Counted from the stretch's first letter, positions 28,494 through 38,046 are shown. The stretch: DNA of 64,000 nucleotides from Natrinema halophilum (GCF_013402815.2 NZ_CP058601.1:682001-746000), one strand, 5' to 3'. Numbers and translations are program-made. The notes: generated by a model from the letters alone, not told the origin.

Positions 28494-29858
28494 GTGGATT
28501 TTGTGGTAGAACTCGCGTTCTCACTCGCGCGGCTCGGCTTTGCGTTCTTTCTGGTCTTCCTGAACGGGTTCTTCGTCGCAGCGGAGTTCGCGTACGTCCG
28601 AATTCGGTCGACACAGATCGAAGCACTCGTCGAAGACGGACGTTCGTCGGCCAAGCTCGTTCAGGAAGCAGAAGAAAATCTGGACGACTATCTCGCAACC
28701 ACTCAACTGGGAATTACGATCGCTTCGCTGGGGTTGGGATGGGTCGGCGAACCAGCTATCGCTGCGCTTCTCGACCCCGTCCTGGGACCGGTGCTTCCTG
28801 CAGGTTCGATTCACCTGGTATCGATCGGTATCGGGTTCAGCGTCATCACCTTCCTGCACGTCGTCTTCGGTGAACTCGCGCCGAAAACGCTCGCGATTGC
28901 TGACGCCGAGCGGATCGCGCTCCTCGTCGCAGCGCCGATGAAAGTCTTCTACTACGTCTTCATCCCCGGAATCATCGTGTTCAACGGCACGGCGAATTTC
29001 TTTACCCGGCTCATCGGCGTCGAGCCGGCGTCCGAGCGCGACGAAAGCCACAGCGAGGAAGAAATCATTCGGATCGTTTCCCGGTCCGGCGAACAGGGAT
29101 CCGTCGACATGGCGGAAGTCGAGATGATCGAGGCGATTTTCGACCTCAGCGACACGGTCGCCCGCGAAGTGATGGTCCCCCGACCGGACGTCGTGACCGT
29201 CTCTGCAGACATGCCCCTGTCGGAACTGCGGACCGTCGCCTCGAGCGGGAGCTATACCCGATTCCCCGTCGTCGACGAGGAGGCCGACGAACCGGTCGTC
29301 GGCTTCGTTCACGCGAAAGACGTGCTTCACGCCATCGAAACGTCGGGCCGTGGCGACGAGCCGACGGGGACCGAACCGACTGCCCGCGACCTCGCAAGAG
29401 ACGTCCTTTTCGTCCCGGAGACGCGCCGAATTGACGGCGTCCTCGCGGAATTTCGTCGACAGAACGTCCAGTTAGCCATCGTTATCGACGAATGGGGTGC
29501 GTTCGAGGGAATTTTGACCATCGAGGATATCATCGAGCAAGTCGTCGGGGAGATTCAAGACGAGTTCGACATCGCCGAAATGGAACCCTCTATCGACGAA
29601 CTCGCGGACGGGCGGTACGTCGTGGACGGCGGTGTCTCGCTCGTTTCCGTAAACGAGACGCTCGAGACGAATTTCGAGAGCGAGGCGTTCGACACTGTCG
29701 GTGGCCTCGTGTTGAGCCGCCTCGGCAGGGCCCCCGACGTTGGTGATGCGGTCGAGGCTGACGGCTACGAGTTGACGGTCAAAGAGGTGGATGGAACGCG
29801 TATCTCGAGGGTAACCGTCAGCGATGCGTCCCCAGAGGCGGAGGAACCTACCGACTGA
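28494..29858 (+). CDS. CNNM/HlyC-CorC family membrane protein with CBS pair
   Basis: 454 aa, GTG start (an alternative GTG lies nine bases on). N-terminal CNNM/DUF21 domain: FFLVFLNGFFVAAEFAYVRI, TQLGITIASLGLGWVGEPAI and VVFGELAPKTLAIADAERIA within residues 15-150, with four membrane segments. Then a CBS pair (REVMVPRPDVVTVSADMPLS ... VQLAIVIDEWGAFEGILTIE, about 220-345) and a C-terminal CorC/HlyC domain (YVVDGGVSLVSVNETLETNF, DTVGGLVLSRLGRAPDVGD). Relatives export or regulate Mg2+ and other divalent cations, with CBS domains sensing nucleotides. Older databases call them hemolysins, which is misleading. Confidence 0.92.
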   Translation: MDFVVELAFSLARLGFAFFLVFLNGFFVAAEFAYVRIRSTQIEALVEDGRSSAKLVQEAEENLDDYLATTQLGITIASLGLGWVGEPAIAALLDPVLGPVLPAGSIHLVSIGIGFSVITFLHVVFGELAPKTLAIADAERIALLVAAPMKVFYYVFIPGIIVFNGTANFFTRLIGVEPASERDESHSEEEIIRIVSRSGEQGSVDMAEVEMIEAIFDLSDTVAREVMVPRPDVVTVSADMPLSELRTVASSGSYTRFPVVDEEADEPVVGFVHAKDVLHAIETSGRGDEPTGTEPTARDLARDVLFVPETRRIDGVLAEFRRQNVQLAIVIDEWGAFEGILTIEDIIEQVVGEIQDEFDIAEMEPSIDELADGRYVVDGGVSLVSVNETLETNFESEAFDTVGGLVLSRLGRAPDVGDAVEADGYELTVKEVDGTRISRVTVSDASPEAEEPTD

Positions 29859-30063
29859 ACTATCGGCGTATCGTAGTAACCCGCTCGGAAGCGGTCGACG
29901 AAAACGATTCGGTCAACCTCTTTCGTCCATCGCGAATTGGAACGTCTCGTTCCCTGCGCGTCGGACATGATTCGTCGTCCGTTTCGTCAGGGGGCGATTG
30001 CATGCTTCGCGCAATCGATCGTTCTCGGCCTTGGCCCCGTCGCAATCCAGCAGACAGCCGAGA

Positions 30064-30760
30064 CGTGAACTACCACACCCTACCGCGCCCGGGCTTACTC
30101 AACCTTCGCTTGTTGAGAGTGGGGCTTCCTGTTTCTGTGTCAGAACTTGCAGGAACAGATCCCACAGCGTCCACAAGACGTGGGGCATCTTGTGCGGCCT
30201 CTCGGAGAGCTTTGCTCTCCAATGGTCGGCGAATCGTCGATTCGTCTCGACGGCAGAACGCCAACGTCGTTCTGCTGACGATTCCAGATACCACAGGCGA
30301 TTTCTCTTTCCGGGCGGTTCGGAGTGTCCCGCTCCTGCCTAATGGACACTCGGCCACAACCGACGATGCACGCTTGTTGTCGTCGTTCGAAAGAGCTTCA
30401 CTCTTTCGTGATCTGGCGAAACCGTTGGTTTCGTTGACCTCGCGGAGCGAAGGTCCGTTGGTTTCGTTGACCCCGCGGAGCGAAGATCCGCGTGGTGACG
30501 AAACGCCGAAGGCGATTCGAACCACGTTTGAACATCGTCGGAAACGCAGTGAGCATCGCACTACCATCAACCGCGAGGGCAGCAAAAGTGGCGATATGGG
30601 TGAAAGAAAGCCGTATGGATGGTGTATACCCTCCATGCTTGCGTCTTCGACGCTCCCTGAGAGTACCGCTGGACCGACGGTCCCGCTACCCATACGAACG
30701 GCGGAGCCGTAAGCAGAAGGGGCTTTACGGCCCTCACTTACCGGTAATTCGTTCTTGCCT
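30064..30760 (-). mobile_element. Truncated IS200/IS605-type element (tail and right end only)
   Basis: The minus-strand end reads AGCCCGGGCGCGGTAGGGTG then TGGTAGTTCAC (near 30066-30095), preceded by a CTCAAC-8-GTTGAG hairpin (30098-30117), the arrangement of IS1341-type right ends. The interior holds more perfect hairpins: GGAGAGC/GCTCTCC (30204-30220) and CGAAAGAG/CTCTTTCG (30388-30408). An open minus frame (30070-30693) ending SPTLNKRRLSKPGRGRVW could be a TnpB low-complexity tail. No TnpB catalytic motif remains. Boundaries are approximate. It fills the gap between the CNNM gene and the Tat lipoprotein. Confidence 0.55.
30422..30487. repeat. 33-bp tandem repeat, two copies
   Basis: Copies 30422-30454 and 30455-30487 differ at two positions. 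In the minus open frame they encode two SLR(G/E)VNETNG-type units of 11 residues, so the frame is kept. Confidence 0.9.
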
Positions 30761-30990
30761 GGACTCCTGTGACCTTATATCAGGATTCTAATATGTACTA
30801 GGTCTTAAATTATCGAAACAAGGAAAGGATTGGATTCTGATCTGCGAATCAACGAAGTCTCAGAGGGTGAAATCGTCGTCTGTATCGTCCATTAGCCTAC
30901 TTTCGGAGACTTCAGTCTAGACCGATGACTGTAATCGGTAATGATAAAAATCCTACATATTTATGGAGCATGGCGTTATTTCCTCCGGAC

Positions 30991-31698
30991 ATGGACCGCC
31001 GGAAATTCCTCGTTTCGACGGGAGTCGGAGTCGGACTCACTGGATGTCTCAACGCGAATTCGAATGCCGGGTCAGGAACGGAAAACGGGACAACCGACGA
31101 CACGAATCCGTCAACGTCCGGTACATCTTCAAGCACTGACGATGGGAATGAAACTGGCCCGACAGAAAACGAGTCGAAGCCCGAAAAAAAGACGAGCGAG
31201 AAAGGCCCGAGCGAGAAGCACGCCGACGAGGGAGAGAATAAGACCGCCACGGGCGAAGAGAAAACCGACGAGGAAGAGGACATGACAGAGAAAGCAGAGG
31301 ATGCGCGTCGAACCGCTACGTTTCCATCCTGTTCTCGAGCGGAGGTCACCGGGACGTTCGACGCAGGTGACGTCGCGTTCGCGAACACAGGGTTCTTTAC
31401 CGACGGTCTCTTCGGGAATACGCTTCTCGAGGACGGCGTGGAATTCGGCGACGACGTTGCCGCACCGTTTTCTGGGACCGTCGTATTCGAGGTCGGCAAC
31501 GAGCGAAACGTGACCCAACGACCGAACGAGATACGGATCGAAATACCGAATTACGGCGACGACGGCACCGTAATCACGTCGCTGACGACCGATCGTTCGG
31601 ACTTTATGGCCGTCAGCGGTACGCATCCGAATCCGCGCGCGAGGGAGTGTCTGGAGGAAATTCGATCAGCAGAGAACGACGAGTCACCGACCAGCTAA
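30991..31698 (+). CDS. Tat-dependent lipoprotein of unknown function
   Basis: 235 aa from ATG 30991. MDRRKFLVSTGVGVGLTGCL combines a twin-arginine motif with a lipobox (GLTGC), so it is likely exported folded and lipid-anchored at Cys19. Residues about 22-110 are a disordered, Glu/Lys/Thr/Asn-rich spacer typical of haloarchaeal lipoproteins. A compact C-terminal domain (about 115-225) contains SCSRAEVTGTFDAGDVAFAN and GDDVAAPFSGTVVFEVGNER. The domain is not recognised. Starts at 30925 and 30970 are possible, but they would bury the Tat motif. Confidence 0.72.
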   Translation: MDRRKFLVSTGVGVGLTGCLNANSNAGSGTENGTTDDTNPSTSGTSSSTDDGNETGPTENESKPEKKTSEKGPSEKHADEGENKTATGEEKTDEEEDMTEKAEDARRTATFPSCSRAEVTGTFDAGDVAFANTGFFTDGLFGNTLLEDGVEFGDDVAAPFSGTVVFEVGNERNVTQRPNEIRIEIPNYGDDGTVITSLTTDRSDFMAVSGTHPNPRARECLEEIRSAENDESPTS

Positions 31699-31905
31699 GG
31701 GGAATGTGACGGCCCAGCGATGACGCATGATTTACAGAAGAGCACTGGAAAATCGCATCGTCGGCGGCGGCGGTGGTTTCGCCTCGAGTGGTGAGGAGGA
31801 CCACAGATTTGGCATCCGACTTGCGCTTCGGTTGGCGGAACAGAACGGGATAAGCGGCGTAGTGCTCCGGAACCACTAAACACGCCTCGTTCCTATCAGC
31901 CAGTA

Positions 31906-33420
31906 ATGACCGACTGGACAGAGAAGTACCGCCCGACGACGCTGTCGGAGGTACGCGGCAACAACAAGGCTCGCGACAAGCTCGAGGAGTGGGCCGAAAC
32001 CTGGGACGATCACCGAAAGGCGGTGATCATTCACGGCAGTCCCGGCGTCGGGAAGACATCCGCCGCCCACGCGCTGGCCGCCGACATGGGGTGGCCCGTG
32101 ATGGAACTCAACGCCAGCGACAACCGTCAGGCGGATGTCATCGAACGGATCGCTGGTGAGGCGGCCAAGAGCGGCACGCTAACCGGGGGCGGGTCGGGCC
32201 GTCGACTCGTCATCTTAGACGAGGCGGACAACTTCCACGGAAATGCGGATTACGGCGGCTCGAAGGAGGTCACCCGCGTCGTCAAGGAGGCGAATCAGCC
32301 GGTCGTTCTGGTCGCGAACGAATTCTACGACATGAGCCAGTCGCTTCGAAACTCCTGTGAGACCATCGAATTCCGGGACGTTTCGAAGCGATCGATCGTC
32401 CCTGTCCTTCGGGACATCTGCCGGCGCGAAGACGTCGAGTTCGACGAAGAAGCCCTGGAGAAAATCGCCGAGTCGACCAGTGGCGATCTCCGTTCGGCGG
32501 TCAACGACCTGCAGGCGGTCGCCGAGGAGGCGGAACGGCTGACCGTCGACGACGTCGTGACGGGCGAACGCGATACGACCGAGGGGATATTCGATTTCCT
32601 CGACTCGCTCATCAAGGAAGAAGACGCCGAAGGGGCGCTGCGGGCATCCTACGACGTCGACGAGACGCCGGATGAATTGCTAAACTGGATCGAGGACAAC
32701 CTCCCGAAAGACTACGAGGGCGCTGAACTGGCCGACGCATACGAGTTCCTTTCGAACGCTGATCGATGGCTCGGCCGCGTCCGGGCCACGCAGGAGTACT
32801 CGTACTGGCGCTACGCGACGGACAATATGACCGCCGGCGTCGCTGCCTCGAGACGCGGCGACAAGGGTGGCTGGACACGGTACGGACCGCCGAGTTACTG
32901 GTCGAAGCTCGGCCGGACCAAAGGGACCCGCAATACCCGGGATGCGATCGCCGAACGTATCGCCGAACGTGAGGGTGCAAGCGTCGCAACGGTTCGACGA
33001 GGAGTACTCCCGTTTCTGTCGAAGATGACCCACCACTGCAAGAACCGCGACCTTACCGTTCGCATGGCTGCAGCTTACGACCTCGACGAATCAGAGGTGT
33101 CGTTCGTCACCGGTAGCGGAAAGGACACCAACAAGGTACAGTCGATCGTCGAGGACGCCAAGGAGCGGATGGCCCAGGAAGCGGTCGATCACTCCGGCGG
33201 CGCCTTCTTCGAAGCCGAGCGCTCGAGTTCTGACGCTGAGGAAGTGACCGTAGATTCGACCGGAAGTGCCAGCGATAGTAGCGAGGGCGACGACGCCCCG
33301 AGCGAACAGGGCACGCTCGCGGCCGTCGATGAAGACAACGGGAACACTGCGGACGAAGCGGCCGACAGAGGCGCCGACGATCCGGATGATGATCAGTCGG
33401 GGCTAAGCGATTTTATGTAA
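31906..33420 (+). CDS. rfcL: Replication factor C large subunit
   Basis: 504 aa clamp-loader subunit that, with RFC small subunits, opens PCNA and loads it on primed DNA. Walker A GSPGVGKT (44-51), Walker B LVILDEAD (101-108), sensor-1 VVLVANEFYDMSQSLRNSCE and sensor-2 SGDLRSAVNDL (about 185-195) are intact. The acidic C-terminal tail (about 435-504) ends QSGLSDFM, a fitting PCNA-interacting PIP box (Q-x-x-L-x-x-F). It is a single gene preceded by 207 bases of non-coding sequence. Confidence 0.96.
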   Translation: MTDWTEKYRPTTLSEVRGNNKARDKLEEWAETWDDHRKAVIIHGSPGVGKTSAAHALAADMGWPVMELNASDNRQADVIERIAGEAAKSGTLTGGGSGRRLVILDEADNFHGNADYGGSKEVTRVVKEANQPVVLVANEFYDMSQSLRNSCETIEFRDVSKRSIVPVLRDICRREDVEFDEEALEKIAESTSGDLRSAVNDLQAVAEEAERLTVDDVVTGERDTTEGIFDFLDSLIKEEDAEGALRASYDVDETPDELLNWIEDNLPKDYEGAELADAYEFLSNADRWLGRVRATQEYSYWRYATDNMTAGVAASRRGDKGGWTRYGPPSYWSKLGRTKGTRNTRDAIAERIAEREGASVATVRRGVLPFLSKMTHHCKNRDLTVRMAAAYDLDESEVSFVTGSGKDTNKVQSIVEDAKERMAQEAVDHSGGAFFEAERSSSDAEEVTVDSTGSASDSSEGDDAPSEQGTLAAVDEDNGNTADEAADRGADDPDDDQSGLSDFM

Positions 33421-33540
33421 GCTGGTACCTCGTCACACCGAGACCCGTACCCGGAACACCGCCGTGGGGTGAATCACGGGTTATATTCTCCTCGAATACG
33501 TCCATATATTGATTGATCGACACTATTACGACGATGAACG

Positions 33541-33765
33541 ATGAGAGTGTCTATAGGTGACCCCCGAATGACAAACACCCACAGATGCCCGCTCTGCACG
33601 GAGACCTACGACGACCGCACAGACCTTCGGGTCCATCTCGAGGTGCAACACCGAAAATCCGAGGTGGTTTCGTATCTTGTCGAACGAGACCCGGGGGTAA
33701 CTACAGTCTCAACCGACCACAGATCCCGAACCATCGACGAAGAGAAATCGGCACCGTCGCCCTGA
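33541..33765 (+). CDS. Small C2H2 zinc-finger protein
   Basis: 74 aa from ATG 33541, or 65 aa from ATG 33568 (MTNTHRCPLCTETYDDRTDL). One C2H2 finger: CPLC-12-H-4-H (RCPLCTETYDDRTDLRVHLE then VQH). Single-finger proteins of this size are common in haloarchaea and are mostly uncharacterised; nucleic-acid or protein binding is possible. A TATA-like CATATATT at 33504-33511 sits about 30 bases before 33541, which favours the longer start and a leaderless message. Confidence 0.75.
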   Translation: MRVSIGDPRMTNTHRCPLCTETYDDRTDLRVHLEVQHRKSEVVSYLVERDPGVTTVSTDHRSRTIDEEKSAPSP

Positions 33766-33781
33766 GTGTCGCCGCATACGA

Positions 33782-34474
33782 TTAGACGTCTTTTACCGGT
33801 AGTCGGTCGCGAAACGCCGCCGACAACGCGTCACCGATACCGATGGCGAGGTCGCGTGGCCCAGCACTGGCTTCGTCGGCCAGCAACGGTACCGTCTCGA
33901 CTGGGTGGCCCGTCATCCGCTCGAGTTCGGCCGGATTGGTCCGCTCGGCCACGGTTTCGCCGGCGTACTCGTTACAGATAACGCCGAAAACGTCGATACC
34001 GCGTGCCTCGAGCGCATCGATAGAGAGCGCAGTGTGATTGAGCGTACCCAATCCTGAACGCGTAACGACGACCGCGGTGGCTGCGAGATCGTCGACGAGG
34101 TCGATCACTTCGTGATCGCCGGCCAGCGGGACCCTGAGACCGCCGATACCTTCGACGATCGGCACCGTCGCGGCCGCGATTTCACGCTCGCATGCCGTAC
34201 GGATCGACTCGTACTCGATGTCTTCCGCAGCGACTTCGGCGGCGACACGCGGGGCCAGCGCCGGTTCGAGGTACTGGGGACAGGTCGCTGCTGACGGATC
34301 GGCGCAGGCTGTGGCAACGAACGCTGCGTCGTCGTCCGGCGGGTGACCGGTCTGTGCTGGTTTGATCGCCCGCGCATCGTGGCCGGCTTCGCGCAGAAGA
34401 CGCGTCAGTCCAGCCGTTATGACTGTTTTTCCGACGCCCGTTCCGGTGCCGACGACCGCGATCGGGTCAGTCAC
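33782..34474 (-). CDS. bioD: Dethiobiotin synthetase
   Basis: 230 aa. ATP-dependent ureido-ring closure of 7,8-diaminopelargonate to dethiobiotin. P-loop GTGTGVGKT (9-17), substrate lysine in AIKPAQTG (about 38-42) and VEGIGGLRVPL (about 108-118) match BioD. It is the last gene of bioB-bioU-bioF-bioD. Its start overlaps the bioF stop (34471-34474). Confidence 0.95.
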   Translation of the reverse strand: MTDPIAVVGTGTGVGKTVITAGLTRLLREAGHDARAIKPAQTGHPPDDDAAFVATACADPSAATCPQYLEPALAPRVAAEVAAEDIEYESIRTACEREIAAATVPIVEGIGGLRVPLAGDHEVIDLVDDLAATAVVVTRSGLGTLNHTALSIDALEARGIDVFGVICNEYAGETVAERTNPAELERMTGHPVETVPLLADEASAGPRDLAIGIGDALSAAFRDRLPVKDV

Positions 34475-35814
34475 AGCAGCCCTACCTCCTCACCCGCGGC
34501 ACGGAACGCCTCGAGGCAGGTGACGATATCACCCTGATCGTGAGTTGCCATCGGTACGACGCGAATTCTGCTGGTTCCATCGGGAACGGTCGGTGGGCGG
34601 ATCGCAGGTGCAACGATGTCCCGTTCACGGATTCCGTCGGCGAAAGCGATTGCGTCGCGCCGATCGCCGATGAGAACGGGGAGGATCTGGGAGTCCCCCC
34701 AGATTTCGAATCCCATCGACTCGAGTCCGTCACGGAGGTGTGCAACGTTATCCCAGAGTCGCTCCCGGGCATCACTGTGACGGGCGACGTGCAGCGCCTC
34801 GCTCGCTACTGCGGCAGCCGGTGGTGAGAGCCCGGTCGAATAGACGAACGAACGTGCCTCGTTGAGTACGCATTCGATCAGTTCCGCGCTGCCGGCGATG
34901 TATCCACCCTGGCTCGCCAGCGCTTTCGAGAGCGTTCCCAGCTGGATCTGAATGCGGTCTTCGAGCCCCTCGGCCTGGACGATGCCACCGCCGTTCGCGT
35001 AGAGGCCCGTCGCATGCGCCTCGTCGACCATCACCCACGCCCCGAACTCTTCGGCAGCGTCACAGATCGCGTCGAGTGGCGCCACAGTGCCGTCCATGCT
35101 GAAAACGGAGTCGGTGACGATCAACCAGGATTCGTCGGCTGGCTCCCGCCCCTCTCGAGTTGCTCGTTCGGCTCGTTGCTCGAGCTTCGTTCGCAGGCTC
35201 GCCACATCGCAGTGGTCGTAAACGACGGTATTGGAGCCTGCCAGCTGACAGCCATCGATGATGCTCGCGTGGTTTAACTCGTCGGAAAAGATCACGTCCG
35301 GTTCGAGTGCGGTAATCGTTCCGACGTTTGCTGCGTATCCCGACGAGAAGGTTAGCGCGCGTTCTGTGTCCTTGGTTTCGGCGAGCAGTCGCTCCAGATC
35401 CCGATGAACCAGCGTATCGCCGGTGACGAGCCGGCTAGCTCCGGCACCCGTCCCGACGGTCGCGGCGGCTTGCCGGGCCGCGTCCTGAATCCGCTGGTCG
35501 TCCGTCAGACCGAGGTAGTTGTTCGAGGCGAAAACTAGCGCCTCTGTAGCCTCGAGGACGGGTAGTTCACTGCCGGAGGGCTGCGCAAAGTAGCCGCGCT
35601 CGGCGACCCGATCGACAGGCGACAATGTACGTTTCAAATCGTTCTCCTCGAGCGTTTCGAGTCTGTTCTCGAGGTCGAACCCGCGGTCGGCCATTCGGGT
35701 GAACGGACTCAGCGCCATGGTTTCACTCTCACGGTTCCGATTCGACGGGAGATTCGAGTCGCTCGCGATTCGAGCCGGCTGATATGCGGCAGTATCGGGG
35801 TCATCGGTAGTCAC
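34471..35814 (-). CDS. bioF: 8-amino-7-oxononanoate synthase
   Basis: PLP enzyme condensing pimeloyl thioester with L-alanine. The longest frame is 447 aa. PLP Lys297 lies in LGTLSKALASQGG, cofactor Asp264 and His267 in VMVDEAHATG, and the glycine-rich substrate loop at SGYAANVG (158-165). Residues 1-40 are not family-like. The start could be at Met33 (35718) or Met41 (35694, MADRGFDLENRLETLEENDL), which gives the usual length of about 405 aa. It lies 30 bases after bioU and overlaps bioD, so it belongs to one operon. Confidence 0.94.
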   Translation of the reverse strand: MTTDDPDTAAYQPARIASDSNLPSNRNRESETMALSPFTRMADRGFDLENRLETLEENDLKRTLSPVDRVAERGYFAQPSGSELPVLEATEALVFASNNYLGLTDDQRIQDAARQAAATVGTGAGASRLVTGDTLVHRDLERLLAETKDTERALTFSSGYAANVGTITALEPDVIFSDELNHASIIDGCQLAGSNTVVYDHCDVASLRTKLEQRAERATREGREPADESWLIVTDSVFSMDGTVAPLDAICDAAEEFGAWVMVDEAHATGLYANGGGIVQAEGLEDRIQIQLGTLSKALASQGGYIAGSAELIECVLNEARSFVYSTGLSPPAAAVASEALHVARHSDARERLWDNVAHLRDGLESMGFEIWGDSQILPVLIGDRRDAIAFADGIRERDIVAPAIRPPTVPDGTSRIRVVPMATHDQGDIVTCLEAFRAAGEEVGLL

Positions 35815-35844
35815 GTTTTATGAAGGGACGGCTTCGCCAGGAGA

Positions 35845-36903
35845 TCAGAATCCGGGCATCAGTTCGGCGGGCCCGAAGACGCCGTACTCGCCGGCGCAGT
35901 TCCGACGCACGCCGGCTTTCAGGTAGCCCAGTGCGGGACCGTTAACGTTTGCCTCCATACTCGTCTCGTCGCCGAGTGAGAACGTATTCGTCGCCGTCTC
36001 GCCATCGAAGGTCGTTCCGGTGACACGCACTGTGGTCGTGGTGGGCTTCTCGTCGTTACGGACGTCGAGAATGCCGCCGACCGAAACGTCTTCCGCGTCG
36101 CAGACGCCGGCGCGCTCGAGGAGGACGTCGTCGGCGTGTTCCATGTCTTCGAATTCGATGACCCCGTCGTGGTCGTCGATGATGTCCTCGATTTCGGCGT
36201 CCGAGAGTTCGCGGGCGGTCTCGATGTCGTACTCGGGGAGGTGAGCGATATCCTCGCGGACGGTGCCGCGGTTATCCTCGTACCCCGACTTGAGGCCGAC
36301 ACCCCACCAGATATCGACGTCCGTAACCTCGACGAACGACTGTGCGGCAAGCGAAGCCGCCCCGGTAAGCAGGCCGGGCGTGGCACCAGCGCCGCAGATG
36401 AACGTAATCCCCGCATCATCGAACTCGTCGCTGCGATCGTCGAGCATGTCGATCACGCGGGAGCGCTTGAGGACGTCGATCAGCACCCCCGAATAGCCGC
36501 CCTCGACGAAACGGGTGGCCGTCCGCGGGATGAAATCGTGTTCGTAGTTCGGCAGTGCGAGCAAAACTGCGTCGATCCGGTCGCCGTGGTCGATCACCTC
36601 CTGGATCGGGTCGTCGCTGGGCCGGGCCTGGTTCGAGGCGACGACGCCTCTGTCTTCGCCGTGTTGTTTGACTCCGCCCTCGGCGGCTGCGGTACCGTTT
36701 CCGCCGTCCGTCGCTACTTCGTTGTCGATGTTGCCTTCCGTCGCTGCCAACAGTTCGTCGACGTCGAGGCCGTCGACATCGAACGCAACGCCGTGGCGGT
36801 CACACGCCGCGACGGGCGTCAGCGCGTCTTTGTGCTGGCTCACTTCGAGTGCTCGTCGGCCGATGCCTCCGGTTCCGAGTACCGCAAACGTGATATCGTC
36901 CAT
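35845..36903 (-). CDS. bioU: BioU-type (S)-8-amino-7-oxononanoate synthase, Rossmann oxidoreductase-like
   Basis: 352 aa with an NAD(P)-binding Rossmann start (FAVLGTGGIGRRALEVSQHK). It is often annotated as saccharopine-dehydrogenase-like oxidoreductase. It sits between bioB and bioF where bioA would be expected, and no bioA is in the operon. That is the position of BioU, a suicide enzyme known from cyanobacteria and found in haloarchaea, which donates the amino group from its own lysine to make diaminopelargonate. Lys146 in GVLIDVLKRSRV is my candidate sacrificial lysine (inference). Residues about 60-90 are a low-complexity haloarchaeal insertion. GAGATPGLLTGAASLAAQSF near residue 170 is the family block. 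Confidence 0.82.
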   Translation of the reverse strand: MDDITFAVLGTGGIGRRALEVSQHKDALTPVAACDRHGVAFDVDGLDVDELLAATEGNIDNEVATDGGNGTAAAEGGVKQHGEDRGVVASNQARPSDDPIQEVIDHGDRIDAVLLALPNYEHDFIPRTATRFVEGGYSGVLIDVLKRSRVIDMLDDRSDEFDDAGITFICGAGATPGLLTGAASLAAQSFVEVTDVDIWWGVGLKSGYEDNRGTVREDIAHLPEYDIETARELSDAEIEDIIDDHDGVIEFEDMEHADDVLLERAGVCDAEDVSVGGILDVRNDEKPTTTTVRVTGTTFDGETATNTFSLGDETSMEANVNGPALGYLKAGVRRNCAGEYGVFGPAELMPGF

Positions 36904-36939
36904 GTGTATCGTTCTGGGTTCGCTGCAGGTCGTTAGTCG

Positions 36940-38046
36940 TCAGTCGTCGCTCAGTTCCGTGCCTGTATTCGCAGTCGTCTCGGCCGAGGACTCCGCGGCC
37001 CCGCTGTGACGGGCCTTGACCGCTTCCGGGTCGAAGTCGTTGGTCTCTCGGTTGGGCTCGAGACCCGCGCGCTCGATGATTTCGATGTCTTCGCCGGGCG
37101 ATTGTCCCTCGGTCGTGAGGTAGTCGCCGGTGAGGATGCCGTCCGCGCCGGCTTCTAAGGGAAGGTGCTGCTCGTCGGGCGAGAGGTTGACTTCGCGGCC
37201 GCCGGTGAGCCGAACGCGCGATTCCGGGTGGAGCAACTTGTAGACTGCGACCGTTTTGACGATCTCTTCGGTCGTGATGTCGACGCTCCGTTCGGCTAAC
37301 GGCGTCCCTGAGACCGGATTGAGCACGTTCACCGGCAGCGACGAAATGCCGATGTCTTGCAGCGCGATGGCCGCTTCGACCCGGTCGGTCGGCGTCTCGC
37401 CCATCCCGAGAATGACGCCGGCACAGAGGTCCATTCCCGCCTCTTTGGCGACCTCGAGCGTCTTCACTCGGTCTTCGAAGCTGTGGGACCCGACGATCTC
37501 GGGGAAGTACCGCGGGGATGTCTCGATGTTGTGATTGTAGTGATTGATTCCCTCCTCGGCGAGGATCGCGGCTTCCTCTTCTGTGAGAATCCCCAGCGAG
37601 GCGTCGACCTCGAGATCGCACTCGTCTCGGACGAGTCGGATCGACTCGAGTACCTCCTCCCACTCCTCCGAGCGGTGTTCCTTCGAGACGCCTTTCTCGG
37701 CGACGACGATTCCGAACCGCTGGGCGCCGTCGCGTTCGGCTCGCTTCGCGGCCTCGAGGATCTTCCCTGGACCGAGAAACCCGTACGTGTCGATACCGGT
37801 ATCGAAGTGGACCGATTGCGCACAGAAACCACAGTCCTCGGCGCAATTACCCGCCTTCGCGTTGACGATCGAGCAGGCGTCGACCGTACCGTCACCGAAG
37901 TGATCGCGCACGAATGCGCCGGCTTCCGAGAGCTCGGCGGTCGGCTGGGCCAGTAACGCCAACCCGTCGGTCCGGTCGAGACGGTCCCCGGCCAGTACCC
38001 GCTCGAGTGCGTTGTCGATCGTCTCGTTTCCAGTCTCGTAAACCAC
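36940..38046 (-). CDS. bioB: Biotin synthase
   Basis: 368 aa radical-SAM enzyme that inserts sulfur into dethiobiotin. The [4Fe-4S] cysteines are Cys68, Cys72 and Cys75 in NCAEDCGFCAQS. The family blocks VVAEKGVSKEHR, GINHYNHNIETSPRYFPEIV, GVILGMGETPTDRVEAAIAL and RLTGGREVNL are present. The GTG start at 38046 is preceded by a TATA box (38071-38080), placing the transcript start next to the GTG. The operator at 38035-38068 covers this start. The C-terminal 30 residues are an acidic tail. First gene of the bioB-U-F-D operon. Confidence 0.95.
   Translation of the reverse strand: MVYETGNETIDNALERVLAGDRLDRTDGLALLAQPTAELSEAGAFVRDHFGDGTVDACSIVNAKAGNCAEDCGFCAQSVHFDTGIDTYGFLGPGKILEAAKRAERDGAQRFGIVVAEKGVSKEHRSEEWEEVLESIRLVRDECDLEVDASLGILTEEEAAILAEEGINHYNHNIETSPRYFPEIVGSHSFEDRVKTLEVAKEAGMDLCAGVILGMGETPTDRVEAAIALQDIGISSLPVNVLNPVSGTPLAERSVDITTEEIVKTVAVYKLLHPESRVRLTGGREVNLSPDEQHLPLEAGADGILTGDYLTTEGQSPGEDIEIIERAGLEPNRETNDFDPEAVKARHSGAAESSAETTANTGTELSDD

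Noticed and set aside
28318-28509. 63-aa plus-strand gene before the CNNM protein
   Set aside because: It overlaps the CNNM start in another frame and shows no conserved pattern.
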